Part shown: piece after piece, positions 43,556-53,757 of the stretch
Numbering within the stretch: position 1 is the stretch's first letter
Layout: each line of letters starts with the position of its first letter
Assembly: GCA_022009815.1 (NCBI GenBank)
Contig: CP091725.1
Location: forward strand, 1,674,001-1,738,000
DNA length: 64,000 bases
DNA from: Bacteroidales bacterium
Lineage (GTDB): Bacteria > Bacteroidota > Bacteroidia > Bacteroidales > Muribaculaceae
Reading direction: 5' to 3'
The notes under the pieces: generated by a model
What the model saw: the letters and a program-made list of their open reading frames with translations, nothing else
What the model was told of the DNA's origin: nothing
The model's database searches: none
Made by a program: the position numbers and the translations under genes

Positions 43556-44863
43556 CTATTTCAGTTTTCTGTAACCGTAAGCCGCGTTATTTCCCAACTG
43601 CTCTTCGATACGGATAAGCTGGTTATACTTAGCCATACGGTCGGTGCGGCTCATCGAACCGGTCTTGATTTGACCAGAGTTTGTAGCCACAGCGATATCA
43701 GCGATGGTGGTGTCCTCTGTTTCACCAGAACGGTGTGATGTAACAGTTGTGTAGCCATGACGATGAGCCATCTCTATAGCATCCAAAGTCTCAGTAAGCG
43801 AGCCAATCTGGTTCACCTTGATAAGTATGGAGTTAGCAGCACCCATTCTGATGCCCTTCTCCAAGAACTTCACGTTGGTAACAAAGAGGTCGTCGCCGAC
43901 CAACTGGCAACGGTCACCGATGGCAGACGTAAGCTTCACCCAGTTGTCCCAATCGTTCTCGTCAAGACCGTCCTCGATGGAATCGATAGGATATTTGGTA
44001 ATCAGTTCTTCCAAGTACTTTATCTGCTCTGCAGCCGTGAGCTTCTTGCCGTTAGGATCCTTTTTCTTACCGTCCTTCAGCTGTCGATAATCATAATACC
44101 ACTCACCGTTCTCCTGAACAGCAAACTCGCTGGCAGCGCAGTCCATGGCGATCTTGACATCCTTTCCCGGCTCATAACCGGCATCCTTGATTGCCTGGCA
44201 GATGCTCTCAAGCGCATCCTCTATGCCATTAAGCGCAGGAGCGAAACCGCCCTCGTCGCCGACGGCAGTAGAAAGGCCGCGACTCTTCAGGAGCTTTGCC
44301 AAGGCATGGAACACCTCTGCACCCATACGGATGGCTTCCTTCTCATTAGGAGCGCCCACAGGACGAATCATAAACTCCTGGAAAGCGATGGGCGCATCAG
44401 AGTGAGCACCACCGTTGATGATGTTCATCATAGGAACGGGGAGGGTGTAAGTGTTGCTGCCACCGATATAGCGATACAACGGGATATGGAGATACTCGGC
44501 TGCTGCATGAGCCACAGCAAGCGATACGCCAAGAATAGCATTGGCACCCAAGTTTGACTTGGTCTTAGTGCCATCCAGCTCCAACATCTTATTGTCTACA
44601 GCACGCTGCTCCAAGGCTGAGAAACCGACCAAAGCCGGTGCAATCACGTTATTCACATTCTCTACAGCCTTTAATACTCCCTTGCCACAATAGCGGCTCT
44701 TGTCGCCATCACGAAGCTCCAAAGCCTCATTCTCACCTGTTGAGGCACCAGACGGAACTGATGCACGGCCAACAACGCCAGACTTTAATGAAACCTCAAC
44801 CTCTACTGTAGGATTGCCACGAGAGTCCAAGATTTCTCTTGCATGAACTTTTTCGATAATCAT
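43556..44863 (-). CDS. eno: Enolase
   Basis: Glycolytic enzyme interconverting 2-phosphoglycerate and phosphoenolpyruvate. The protein has 435 residues and starts MIIEKVHAREILDSRGNPTVE. SVPSGASTGENEALELRDGD carries the catalytic loop, MNIINGGAHSDAP and FMIRPVGAPN follow, VGDEGGFAP carries the general acid Glu region, DSIEDGLDENDW a metal ligand, LVGDDLFVTN and ILIKVNQIGSLTE the catalytic Lys, and VTSHRSGETED the last metal-site block. Uninterrupted and full length. It lies in a patchwork block (OMP remnant, glyoxalase pseudogene, ZIP transporter, IS4 remnant), so it may be an acquired copy; codon use looks slightly less GC-rich than in neighbouring core genes. Confidence 0.97.
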   Translation of the reverse strand: MIIEKVHAREILDSRGNPTVEVEVSLKSGVVGRASVPSGASTGENEALELRDGDKSRYCGKGVLKAVENVNNVIAPALVGFSALEQRAVDNKMLELDGTKTKSNLGANAILGVSLAVAHAAAEYLHIPLYRYIGGSNTYTLPVPMMNIINGGAHSDAPIAFQEFMIRPVGAPNEKEAIRMGAEVFHALAKLLKSRGLSTAVGDEGGFAPALNGIEDALESICQAIKDAGYEPGKDVKIAMDCAASEFAVQENGEWYYDYRQLKDGKKKDPNGKKLTAAEQIKYLEELITKYPIDSIEDGLDENDWDNWVKLTSAIGDRCQLVGDDLFVTNVKFLEKGIRMGAANSILIKVNQIGSLTETLDAIEMAHRHGYTTVTSHRSGETEDTTIADIAVATNSGQIKTGSMSRTDRMAKYNQLIRIEEQLGNNAAYGYRKLK

Positions 44864-45170
44864 AATACAATAATATATTTAACTTTATAAAACTTTATAT
44901 AAACCGCATGAACACAACACGGGGCGCATAAATACGATTTATTTACGGGTGTAAAAATAGTAATCATAAGAAAAACCACCAAATTCAGAGCATCATCAAA
45001 AATAGGTATTCTGCAGAAAATACCTATATGTAAGTATGATATTGCATAACGATGAATATAGTTTTCTTACGGTATTAAACTTTCAGGCATGATCTGCGTC
45101 TAACACATAGATGATGTTTATAACATCTATCATAACTTAGATATTGTTTGTGGTTGGAAATATTTTGCTT
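44864..45170. other. AT-rich intergenic region upstream of enolase
   Basis: No gene. ATAGGTATT (45002-45010) and AATACCTAT (45019-45027) form an inverted repeat with an 8-base centre CTGCAGAA, a possible operator or attachment-like site. ATAGATG and CATCTAT near 45105-45130 form a second, weaker one. Confidence 0.45.
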
Positions 45171-45540
45171 ATGAAACTTAACAAAATACATCATGTAGCC
45201 GTGATTTTACTCTGACTATGAGCAGTCTAAGCTGTTCTATACAGAAGTGCTGGGCTTGAAGATCGTAAGCTAACATTATCGTGAGAAACGCCAATTATGG
45301 AAGGCAGACTGCTGGATGGGCGACACATACGTAGTGGAGCTGTTCTCCTTTCCCAATCCTCCTGCACGTCCTTCCTATCCTGAAGCAGCCGGTCTGCGCC
45401 ACCTCGCTTTCGAGGTGAACAATCTCGCATCAGCTGTCAGCGAGCTCGACAGTAAGGGCGTAAAGCACGAGCCGATACGCACGGACGAATATACGGACAG
45501 ATGGTTGCTCGGGATGGAGGCGCAAGAGTATGAATACTAA
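45171..45540 (+). pseudogene. Glyoxalase/VOC-family pseudogene
   Basis: Begins MKLNKIHHVAVI, the usual start of a lactoylglutathione-lyase-like VOC protein, and later shows YVVELFSFPNPPARPSYPEAAGLRHLAFEV, read in parts. Around 45208-45230 the frame is lost, and an in-frame TAA stands where a Glu codon is expected in SEHYREKR (near 45269). The C-terminal metal-ligand region (normally FFTDPDGLPLELYE) is replaced by unrelated codons. Substitutions as well as indels show real decay. Confidence 0.75.
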
Positions 45541-45626
45541 ACACTTTGGCGAAGACATCACTTTTAGGTATTGCCCGACTCACAACGAAATTGTATCTTT
45601 ACATCGTAACTAACAGATAAAAGATT

Positions 45627-46417
45627 ATGACAGGAATGACAACAACAATAATAATTGGACTTCTTGTTCCACTATTTGGAACGATGCTTGGTTCGGCTTT
45701 CGTCTTCTTCATGAAAGACGAGATGTCTGCACGGTTGCAAAAACATTGTTGGGCTTTGCGTCTGGCGTGATGGTGGCGGCGTCAGTATGGTCGTTGCTCA
45801 TTCCGGCTATGAAGATGGAAGCTGACAGCGGCGCATGGTCGGTAGTGCCGGCAGCTGTGGGATTCATTATGGGCATAGGTTTCCTGCTGCTTATTGACGA
45901 GCTGACACCCCACCTCCATATCGGAACCGACGAGCCTGAGGGCATACGCTCACACCTGTCAAAGACAGCTATGCTTGCACTTGCCGTAACCATCCACAAT
46001 CTACCCGAAGGAATGGCTGTAGGCGTGGTGTTTGCAGGAGCCGAAAACGGCGCTTCGCATATCTCGTTAGCCGGAGCCATTTCTGTGTCATTGGGCATTG
46101 CCATTCAGAACATTCCCGAAGGCGCTATCATCTCAATGCCCATGCGTGCGGCAGGCAACAGCCGATGGAAGTCCTTCGTGTTAGGATCGCTGAGCGGAGT
46201 GGTAGAGCCTATAGGAGCCATAGCCGTTCTGCTGCTTGCCTCACTCATTATGCCCGCCCTCCCCTACATGCTCGCCTTTGCAGCAGGAGCCATGTTCTAC
46301 GTAGTGGTGGAAGAACTGATACCAGAAGCCTCAGGCGGCCAACACAGCAATCTCAGCACCATAGGTTTCGCCATAGGTTTCGTGCTGATGATGGTGCTGG
46401 ATGTTGTGATGGGGTAA
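45627..46417 (+). CDS. ZIP family metal transporter, frameshifted
   Basis: Membrane importer of zinc or related divalent cations, about 264 residues. The TM4 and TM5 metal motifs are clear: HNLPEGMAVGVV and QNIPEGAIISMPM; the His-rich loop is short. The N-terminal ninety bases (MTGMTTTIIIGLLVPLFGT) are in another frame; five A's at 45739-45743 need a sixth to join RLQK to TLLGFASG. The 3' end abuts the IS4 remnant on the opposite strand. Confidence 0.88.
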
Positions 46418-47296
46418 TCTCTACATTTAGTTTATGCTTCTCTGTGAATGACATTTCCTTCATCATCACCTTTGCCACATTCTGTGATGCGAATGATGCA
46501 TTGTAGGAAAAGTCCAACTGGTTCTTGTGTCTTGCCTGGCAATGCGTAAGGCCGGTATATTGCTTTGCATCGCGAAAACAAAACTCTATTTGGAATCTTG
46601 AGCGATATGTGCGCAACACATCCTCACCCGACATGGATGTCTTTGTTGAGAAGAAAGCTTGTGCTTTCCGTTCGGCATAATCCAAACGACAAGACGCACT
46701 TTCTGCTTCAATGCCTTTGAATAGGCTATGAGTGTGTAGGCTGTGCCTTCAAGTCCTTCAATATGCAGCTCAACCATGCGTGTGAGGTCAAGTTTCTTGT
46801 AATTGATTTTTCCGTCAAGTGTCTTGGGGCGTCCCGGTTTGTGGGACCGAGGTCCAGTATATACATAGTATAGGCCTGCTGTATCCCTGAAGCGGCTGAC
46901 AAGATGGGACCCGTACTCTTTGATTCCATCCACAAACGGACGGATAGAGAAGAAAGCATCAGCGACAACGATATCGGTGACCTTCAACAAATCCTTCTTG
47001 TAACGCTTGATGACCGCTATGTAATGTTGCACGAGAGTCATGTTGCGCAGTTTCAACTCTCCTGTAGATGGAGTCTGATGGGCGCGCAGCATCATGCAAC
47101 TGTTGGCATAGACATCGACAAGAGCCAGTCCCATGATTTCAAGTCCATGCTTCATGGAACTTGCACAACCTGACCAGAAAGTACCGATATGCGGAGTCTT
47201 CTTGCCCGACTTGCTGATGTAGCTCGGATCGATAGCTATAGCCAATAGACCATCCATATTCAAGAAACGTCGGCATAGGGCAAGGTTGAATTCCAA
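46353..47296 (-). mobile_element. IS4-family transposase remnant
   Basis: DDE transposase fragment. LAIAIDPSYISKSGKK holds the first Asp, TDIVVADAFFSIRPF the second, and YRSRFQIEFCFRDAK is an exact Y-x2-R-x3-E-x6-K signature of the IS4 family. The frame shifts at 46654-46656, where a fourth T on the coding strand joins KHKL to FFSTKTSMSG. The N-terminal part of a normal IS4 transposase (well over 100 residues) is missing: similarity ends near 47300, next to the stop of the DUF4493 gene. Its last codons read into the antisense of the ZIP gene, so the true IS edge is near 46430. No terminal repeats are recognisable. Confidence 0.8.
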
Positions 47297-47326
47297 ACAG
47301 TCTATGCATTTCCATCGGAAGGCAGA

Positions 47327-49840
47327 CTATTCGTATAGTAGTGACAACTGGTCGACGGTCAGTTCCGCGCCGGTCGACACTGCAGTTTCCAGATAGTCGG
47401 AAGTCTTGATGTTGCGCGACTCCTCTTCGATTGAATAGGAAGCGTGGTTTGACGATGCCACCATCAGTTTCAGGCGCGTTGCGCGCTTGTTGCGTATTGA
47501 GTAGACCACAGGCACGTTGAAGCGCGTGAACGACGTTGATGGTTTCAGATAGCCCACACCACGGCCAATTTCCACTTCTTTTCCGTCCTCATCGTTGACA
47601 AGCGAGATGACCACAAGCCCTGTTTCCGAGGTGTCGTGATAGTCCTGCACGAATGTGTATATGCCGCTGACGGCGGTTGGACGGGAACGGAAGGCTATAC
47701 CTTCATTATATGTCTCCAAGCCGGATTTGTCGACCGAGTAACTGCCGAGAAACAGTTTGCCGGCAGAGCGGTTTGCCAGGGTGGGAGCATAGGAGCTGTA
47801 GTAGTGCCGGTCGGTGCGTGCGTCGCGCGCCGGTTCCACTCCGTACCAGCTCCATGCGGCGTTGCGCAGCCGCACGGCCCATTGCCCTGAGCCAGTTGAC
47901 GGAATGATTTCTGTTGTAGGCACTTGGAACCATGTGTTTGAGGTTGAGGCAAACTTCGCGCACGTTTTTTTGTTTACGCTTGCCCACTTCTTCGGTTCGC
48001 TGACGATGATGTCGGCTTTGTTGTAGATTGGCATCCAGCTCGACAGGTTGGAATATTTGCCGCCACAGTTCACGTGCTTCATACTGATGGTTTCGTCAAT
48101 GTCTTCAAAGTCGGCGTTGGGCAGTTCGAGAGCCGACTCTGTCGTCACTCCGAACCCATGGGAGTCGTTGCTGCCTGAGATTACGGCGATTTCGTAGGAA
48201 GTAGACGGGGTGAGCGTTTTTACCGTGACGCGGCGGTCGGCCACGTTGCGTTCGGTCACGGCAGGATGCCATCCGCCTCCGTTTGGTTTCACAAGGACGC
48301 TGATATAAGGAACAACTTCGCTAAGGTCATCGCCCTCGAACATCAGGTCGACTTGCGACGACCAGATGTTTTCTTGGCTGCACATCACTTTATATTCGGG
48401 CACGTCGCGCTCCACGGCGACAGGCTCCGTATATTTCAGGCCGTCGTTGTAAGAGGCTCTCACGAGAGTGGCACTTATGCCAGGAGCGAGAGGCAGGGTG
48501 GCGGTGTATCTGCCCACGGCTACGCGTTTGACGTTTGCGGCTGTCACTTCTTGCCATTGGTCAAGGCTTGACGGACCTTTCGTTTCAAAAGTTAATTTGT
48601 CGGCAGGCAGGTCGCCGCTGCATTCAATCTCCAGTGCGACTTTGTCGGCGGAAGGGCGTATGGCGGCGGGCTGTATCAATGCGATTTTTACTGGGCGTAT
48701 CTCCACTGTCAGCACCATTGGCGACAGCGCTACGCGTCCAGCCTCGTCGCGTGCCTGCAGAATGATTTTGTGCACGGTGGCAGCCCCGCTTTCGGAAGCG
48801 TGCATCCGGGCCACGATTGCCGACAGGTCGAGCGATGCGTTTGTCGCCCCCTTTTCAAACCCTGTGGCAGTGATGCCCTGCGACGCAAGGGTGGCGGCGT
48901 CGGTGGCGGCAATGTCGGTCTCGGCAGTCCAGTAGTTGTCAACCATATTGTTGGATATGATTGTAAAATACAGATTTCTCAATCCTCCAGCCACGTTGAT
49001 GTCAACACCGAGCCGTTTGTCCGGACTGTTGTATTCAAGCATGCTGTAGCTGTTGTCGTTGTCGAAGCCCACGGCAGTGATAGTAGGCGACTGGGTGGAG
49101 AACAGAGCGTCGTCGACCGTCAGCCGGTAAGGCGTAGATGCCGTGTGTTCATCGTACACGCATGTCAGGTTGTTGCCGTCGGCATCGAAGCGGAATTGAT
49201 GGTGTGTAGCGGCATCGGCGGCGAAAGCATCGAATGGCTGCAGAGCCACTTTGCGTCCCGAAGCGTCGGAGATGGCAAGCTCGCAGCGCATGTTGCCGGG
49301 ACGCAGACAGGCTGTCCGCTTTTCGCTGGTCGTGAAGTCCACATATTCTCCGGATGCAGTCTTTGCGCGCATCATGATGTTGTCCGCCAAATTTTTAGCC
49401 GCATCGGTAAACGAAACTGACACAAGAGTCTGAGCCACACCGCATTTTATGTCGACCGTGGTTTCTTCATCCTCTTTCACGCAGTTTGGTTGTTCGGCAA
49501 AAAATGTCGGGGCAATGAATCCCTCTTGATCCTTGTCGCCGTAGCTGGCGGAAAAGATATATTCACCCACAGGCAATTTCTGCGATCCGCTCTCGAATTT
49601 GGCAAGAGAAGCCCACGACTTTACCGTCGCCGTGCGGCAATTCATGGCAGAGAGAGCCAAAGCGTCGGCAGAAGGGGCGTCGACGTCGATGCCAGCCGCT
49701 CCCGCTACAGGAGTGACGGAGGGGTCGACCGACAGCAGAAACCGCACGTCGCCGTATCCGGTCACCAATGGGTTGGGGTCGTTGCTGCATGCCGCAAGCA
49801 GCAGGCATATTGTCGCTTGTAAAAAAACTTTCTTAATCAT
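47327..49840 (-). CDS. Large DUF4493 lipoprotein
   Basis: Surface lipoprotein of 837 residues, uninterrupted. The signal ends LLLAACSNDPN (lipobox). The N-terminal DUF4493 block follows (ALSAMNCRTATVKSWASLAKF, LPVGEYIFSASYGD). Further Ig-like segments and a C-terminal jelly-roll-like domain (FEDIDETISMKHVNCGGKYSNLSSWMPIYNKAD; GKLFLGSYSVDKSGLE) resemble carbohydrate-binding surface proteins of Bacteroidales, but no enzyme motif is seen. A TAAATTTG box on the minus strand (49846-49853) ends only six bases before the ATG, so the transcript may be leaderless. The IS4 remnant begins just after its stop. Confidence 0.85.
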   Translation of the reverse strand: MIKKVFLQATICLLLAACSNDPNPLVTGYGDVRFLLSVDPSVTPVAGAAGIDVDAPSADALALSAMNCRTATVKSWASLAKFESGSQKLPVGEYIFSASYGDKDQEGFIAPTFFAEQPNCVKEDEETTVDIKCGVAQTLVSVSFTDAAKNLADNIMMRAKTASGEYVDFTTSEKRTACLRPGNMRCELAISDASGRKVALQPFDAFAADAATHHQFRFDADGNNLTCVYDEHTASTPYRLTVDDALFSTQSPTITAVGFDNDNSYSMLEYNSPDKRLGVDINVAGGLRNLYFTIISNNMVDNYWTAETDIAATDAATLASQGITATGFEKGATNASLDLSAIVARMHASESGAATVHKIILQARDEAGRVALSPMVLTVEIRPVKIALIQPAAIRPSADKVALEIECSGDLPADKLTFETKGPSSLDQWQEVTAANVKRVAVGRYTATLPLAPGISATLVRASYNDGLKYTEPVAVERDVPEYKVMCSQENIWSSQVDLMFEGDDLSEVVPYISVLVKPNGGGWHPAVTERNVADRRVTVKTLTPSTSYEIAVISGSNDSHGFGVTTESALELPNADFEDIDETISMKHVNCGGKYSNLSSWMPIYNKADIIVSEPKKWASVNKKTCAKFASTSNTWFQVPTTEIIPSTGSGQWAVRLRNAAWSWYGVEPARDARTDRHYYSSYAPTLANRSAGKLFLGSYSVDKSGLETYNEGIAFRSRPTAVSGIYTFVQDYHDTSETGLVVISLVNDEDGKEVEIGRGVGYLKPSTSFTRFNVPVVYSIRNKRATRLKLMVASSNHASYSIEEESRNIKTSDYLETAVSTGAELTVDQLSLLYE

Positions 49841-49988
49841 AGACGCAAATTTAATGTTTTCTTTCTATTGCCGAAAGCGAATGTGGGGTTACGGAACAAT
49901 TTATGGAGCGTTTAGACTAAAATTTGCATATTCCGGCGATGCGTTGTAACTTCGTGGGCAAATCAACAAACAAACATATCTTATTCGA

Positions 49989-51468
49989 ATGAAGAAACAA
50001 ATTTTGACGGCTTTGTGCGCGGCGGTGTTGACGCTGCCGATGGCGCATGCCGAAAATCCGAAACAAGAATTCCGTGGAGCATGGATCCACACAGTGCATC
50101 AGAGCCAATATGCCAAAATGACAACAGATGAGACAAAGGCATACCTCTGCGACCAACTCGACAAACTTAAAGCCGCAGGCTGCAACGCCGTGCTTTTCCA
50201 GGTGCGTCCGAGCGCCGACGCCTTCTATCCGTCGGAACTGGAGCCGTGGAGCCGTTTCCTGACTGGCACTGCCGGCAAGGCCCCGTCGCCTTATTGGGAC
50301 CCGCTGCAGTTTATGATTGAGGAATCTCATGCGCGCGGCATGGAGCTTCACGCATGGCTTAACCCGTATCGTGTGACGACATCGAAATGAGAAATTGCCA
50401 AAGAACCACATCTATTACAAGCATCCCGAGCGTTTCGTCGCTTACGACGGCAAGCTTTATTTTGATCCGGGACAGCCTGAAAACCGCAGTTTTATTGAGA
50501 GTGTGGTCAAAGACTTGATTACGCGCTACGACTTTGACGCCATCCATATGGATGACTATTTCTATCCTTATCCTGTGGATGGATTGGATTTCCCCGACAG
50601 CAAGTCGTATAAGAAATATGGAGAGGGGATGGACCGCGGCGACTGGCGCCGTCATAATGTCGACTTGCTCATCGAGGGATTGCACGAGGTGATTGAGGCG
50701 CAGAAGCCGTGGGTGCGTTTGGGCATAAGTCCGTTCGGAATCTGGCGCAACAAGACGAGCGACCCGCGTGGCAGCGATACAAACGGATTTCAGAACTACG
50801 ACGGCCTCTATGCCGACGTGTTGCTTTGGACGGAAAAAGGATGGGTGGACTATATGCTTCCCCAGCTTTACTGGACGCTTGAGAGGAAGGTGGCATCGTC
50901 GGAGAAACTGGCGTATTGGTGGAACGACAACGCCAACGGTCGCCACATGTACATCGGGCAAAACGTGAAGACTACGATGGACACTCCAGATCTCGCCCCG
51001 TCGACCGACCCTACGCAGCTCGACCATAAAATCCGCCTGTCGCGTGAGCTGCCCAATATTCAGGGTAACTGCTGGTGGCCTGGGTATATGATCACAGCCA
51101 ACTATAAGGGCGTGGCTGACTCGCTTGCCATGAATCAGCAGCGCACAGTGGCTCTCGTTCCCAACTATCCGTGGATCGACGACGTGAAGCCAGGCGAGGT
51201 CACTTCGCTCCGCCGCGACGGCGACCGCCTTCTTTGGAAGGCTCCGTCGACCGCCGACCCTATGCAGGAGGCGCGTGCCTATGTGGTCTATCGTTTTGAC
51301 AAGGGCGTTGACGTTAACATCGACAACGCAGAGGCGATACAGTGTGTCACTTACAAGCCGGAATATGCTCTTGGCGCCGACCATGGCCATTTCACCTATG
51401 TGGTTACGGTGCTCGACCGTGCAAACAATGAAAGTGCTGCCGGGGAAGCTATAAATGTGAAGCAGTAG
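49989..51468 (+). CDS. Glycosyl hydrolase-like 10 (GHL10/DUF187) protein, frameshifted
   Basis: Secreted TIM-barrel hydrolase-like protein of about 493 residues, a family thought to cut glycans of peptidoglycan type. The signal peptide is MKKQILTALCAAVLTLPMAHA. FRGAWIHTVHQSQY, VLFQVRPSADAFYPSELEPWS and LHAWLNPYRV are the family's first blocks; after a frame change at 50385-50387 (three A's, five would fit) come RYDFDAIHMDDYFYPYP, with the likely catalytic acids, and VDYMLPQLYW. A fibronectin-like C-terminal segment ends the protein. Confidence 0.9.
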
Positions 51469-51567
51469 CGGCGCAAAAAATTGATAATGTGGTTTCAAGA
51501 TTTTCGGTCGAAAATTTTGAAACCACATTTTTTATTTCTAAATTAGCAACCACAAATCTAACTCGCT

Positions 51568-52240
51568 ATGACTGGAATAAGCAGAATGCTCGACTTTTTG
51601 ACCGCGCTGAAGGTTAACAATGACCGCCAGTGGTTTGGTGTGCATAAAGAAGAGTATAACGACATCCGCCGTCAATGTTTGGAAGAGGTAGGCGTGTTGA
51701 TTGCCGAAATAGAGCGTTTCGACCCGCATCTTGCCGGAGTCGCGCCAGAGCAATGCGTGTATCGCATCTATCGCGACATCCGTTTCAGCCGACAAATCGC
51801 CGTATAAGACCCATTTTGGAGTGGTGCTTGGTCACGGAGGTAAGAAATGCAAGGAGGCCGCCTACTATCTGCATATTGATCCCGACGGCTGCGCGTTTTT
51901 CAGTGGCGTGTGGTTCCCGGAAATGCCTGTGCTGCGCTTTCTGCGGCGCAACATCTACGATAATCTTGACGAATTTCTTGAGATTATAGACAGTCCTGCT
52001 TTCAAATCGGAATATCCCGGTCTGATAGGAGAAAGCCTGAAGACGTTGCCAAAAGGCTATCCGAAAGACTGTCCGCGCCCTGAAATTTTCAAAATGAAAG
52101 AATTCCTTGTGCAAAAAAAATATAAAAAATCATTGTTTGCAGCCGGAAATTGGCAGGGGCAAGTTGCAAAAGACGCTCAATTGGCAAAACCGTTCAACGA
52201 TTTTTTGAATTATGCATTTGAAGAATTGCACACTCAATGA
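51568..52240 (+). CDS. DUF2461 family protein, frameshifted
   Basis: Cytoplasmic protein of about 224 residues, function unknown. The conserved start MTGISRMLDFLTALKVNNDRQWF, YRIYRDIRFS, then in another frame DKSPYKTHFGVVLGHGGKKC, YLHIDPDGCAFFSGVW and the late KGYPKDCPRPEIFKMKEFLV all match DUF2461. The frame breaks at 51789-51790, where two C's are probably missing between RFS and DKSPYK. Closely followed by the oxidoreductase operon but separated by about 160 bases. Confidence 0.88.
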
Positions 52241-52372
52241 TGGAGTGTGCGCAATATGGGGCGCGATTGCACAAAAAAGGCGATTCTGAGTAGTCGGAAT
52301 TACACAAAAAAAGGTCGATTGTGCCAAAAATTAAATAGAACTAAATCCTTAAAAAGATTACATATTTTACTT

Positions 52373-52380
52373 TAAATTTG
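52373..52380 (+). promoter_or_regulatory. -7 box of the 2-oxoacid oxidoreductase operon
   Basis: TAAATTTG, 21 bases before the ferredoxin gene. No TTG stands at the usual -33 distance. Confidence 0.5.
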
Positions 52381-52401
52381 TAGCAATTAAACACAAGAAC
52401 T

Positions 52402-52632
52402 ATGGCTAAAATCAAAGGAGCAGTAGTGGTTAACGAAGAACGGTGCAAGGGGTGCAACCTATGTGTGGTGGCATGCCCCACAAAAACTTTGTCGTTACAG
52501 GCAAAGGAGGTGAACGACCGTGGCTACCACTTTGCCTACATGTCTAATCCCGACGCTTGCATCGGATGCGCAAGTTGTGCGTTGGTTTGTCCCGACGCTT
52601 GTATTGAAGTTTATAAAGTACGCGTAGATTAA
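52402..52632 (+). CDS. 2x[4Fe-4S] ferredoxin subunit of 2-oxoacid:ferredoxin oxidoreductase
   Basis: Small electron-transfer subunit of 76 residues. Two complete CxxCxxCxxxCP clusters are visible, CKGCNLCVVACP and CIGCASCALVCPDAC. It is the first gene of a four-gene operon (delta, alpha, beta, gamma) and passes electrons from the oxidative decarboxylation of 2-oxoacids to ferredoxin. Confidence 0.95.
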   Translation: MAKIKGAVVVNEERCKGCNLCVVACPTKTLSLQAKEVNDRGYHFAYMSNPDACIGCASCALVCPDACIEVYKVRVD

Positions 52633-52655
52633 CAAATCGAAAAACGAATTTCACT

Positions 52656-53741
52656 ATGGAAAAAGAAATAAGATTGATGAAAGGCAACGAGGCTCTTGCC
52701 ATCGCGGCTATCCGCTATGGAGCCGATGCCTATTTCGGATATCCAATCACTCCGCAGTCGGAGGTGCTTGAAACGCTGATGGCAGAACAGCCGTGGGAAA
52801 CCACGGGCATGGTTGTGCTTCAGGCAGAGAGTGAGGTGGCGTCGATCAATATGGTCTATGGCGCGGCAGGAACAGGCAAAGTGGTGCTGACGTCGTCGTC
52901 GAGTCCAGGCATCAGTTTGATGTGCGAAGGTTTGTCGTATATCGCAGCATCGGAATTGCCAGCCTTGGTTATCAACGTGAGCCGTGGCGGACCTGGACTT
53001 GGAACTATCCAGCCGTCGCAGGCTGACTATTTCCAGGCAACAAAAGGTGGTGGACACGGTGACTATCATTTCATCGTGCTGGCTCCGTCGTCGGTGCAGG
53101 AAATGTGTGATTTCGTTGGTCTCGGATGGGACTTGGCGTTCAAATACCGCACCCCGGCGATGATTCTTGCCGACGGTGTTGTCGGACAGATGATGGAGAA
53201 GGTGGTGCTTCCGCCGCAGCGTCCGCGTCTGACCGACGAGGAAGTGCGCAAACGTTGCCCATGGGCAGCCACAGGACGCACACCGGGACGTGCGCGCAAC
53301 GTAATCACGTCGCTTGAACTTGACTCTGCAAAGATGGAGGAGAACAACCTTCGATTCCAGGCAACATACAAGAAAATTGAGGAAAACGAAGTGCGTTTCG
53401 ATGAGTATGCCGTTGACGATTGCGATTATCTCATCGTGGCATACGGCTCAATCGCGCGTATCAGCCAGAAAGCAGTGGAGATGGCACGCAAGGAAGGAAT
53501 CAAAATCGGAATCCTCCGTCCAATCACGTTGTGGCCTTTCCCGTATGCAGAGGTTAAGCGTTTGGCAGAACGCACAAAAGGCGTGCTGACAGTGGAAATC
53601 AATGCCGGACAGATGGTTGAGGACGTGCGTCTCGCTGTCGACGGCGCAGTGAAAGTGGAACACTTCGGACGTTTGGGTGGCATCGTGCCTACGCCCGACG
53701 AGATTCTCGAAGCGTTCAAACAAAAAATCTATCAGAAATAA
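52656..53741 (+). CDS. vorB: 2-oxoacid:ferredoxin oxidoreductase alpha subunit (VorB/KorA type)
   Basis: Alpha subunit of 361 residues of a CoA-dependent, oxygen-sensitive oxidoreductase acting on 2-oxoacids such as branched-chain 2-oxoacids or 2-oxoglutarate. MKGNEALAIAAIRYGADAYFGYPITPQSE and SSSPGISLMCEGLSYIAASELPALVINVSRGGPG are typical, and the C-terminal domain includes DYLIVAYGSIARIS and RPITLWPFPY. Substrate cannot be fixed from sequence; VorB is the usual label for this Bacteroidales form. Confidence 0.9.
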   Translation: MEKEIRLMKGNEALAIAAIRYGADAYFGYPITPQSEVLETLMAEQPWETTGMVVLQAESEVASINMVYGAAGTGKVVLTSSSSPGISLMCEGLSYIAASELPALVINVSRGGPGLGTIQPSQADYFQATKGGGHGDYHFIVLAPSSVQEMCDFVGLGWDLAFKYRTPAMILADGVVGQMMEKVVLPPQRPRLTDEEVRKRCPWAATGRTPGRARNVITSLELDSAKMEENNLRFQATYKKIEENEVRFDEYAVDDCDYLIVAYGSIARISQKAVEMARKEGIKIGILRPITLWPFPYAEVKRLAERTKGVLTVEINAGQMVEDVRLAVDGAVKVEHFGRLGGIVPTPDEILEAFKQKIYQK

Positions 53742-53757
53742 CTAAAGCATTCCCGTC

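Noticed and set aside
45002..45027. IR ATAGGTATT/AATACCTAT as an IS end
   Set aside because: No transposase or target duplication adjoins it; it is kept only as a possible operator.
47636..49822. Several open frames on the plus strand opposite the DUF4493 gene
   Set aside because: Shadows of an uninterrupted 837-residue lipoprotein gene.
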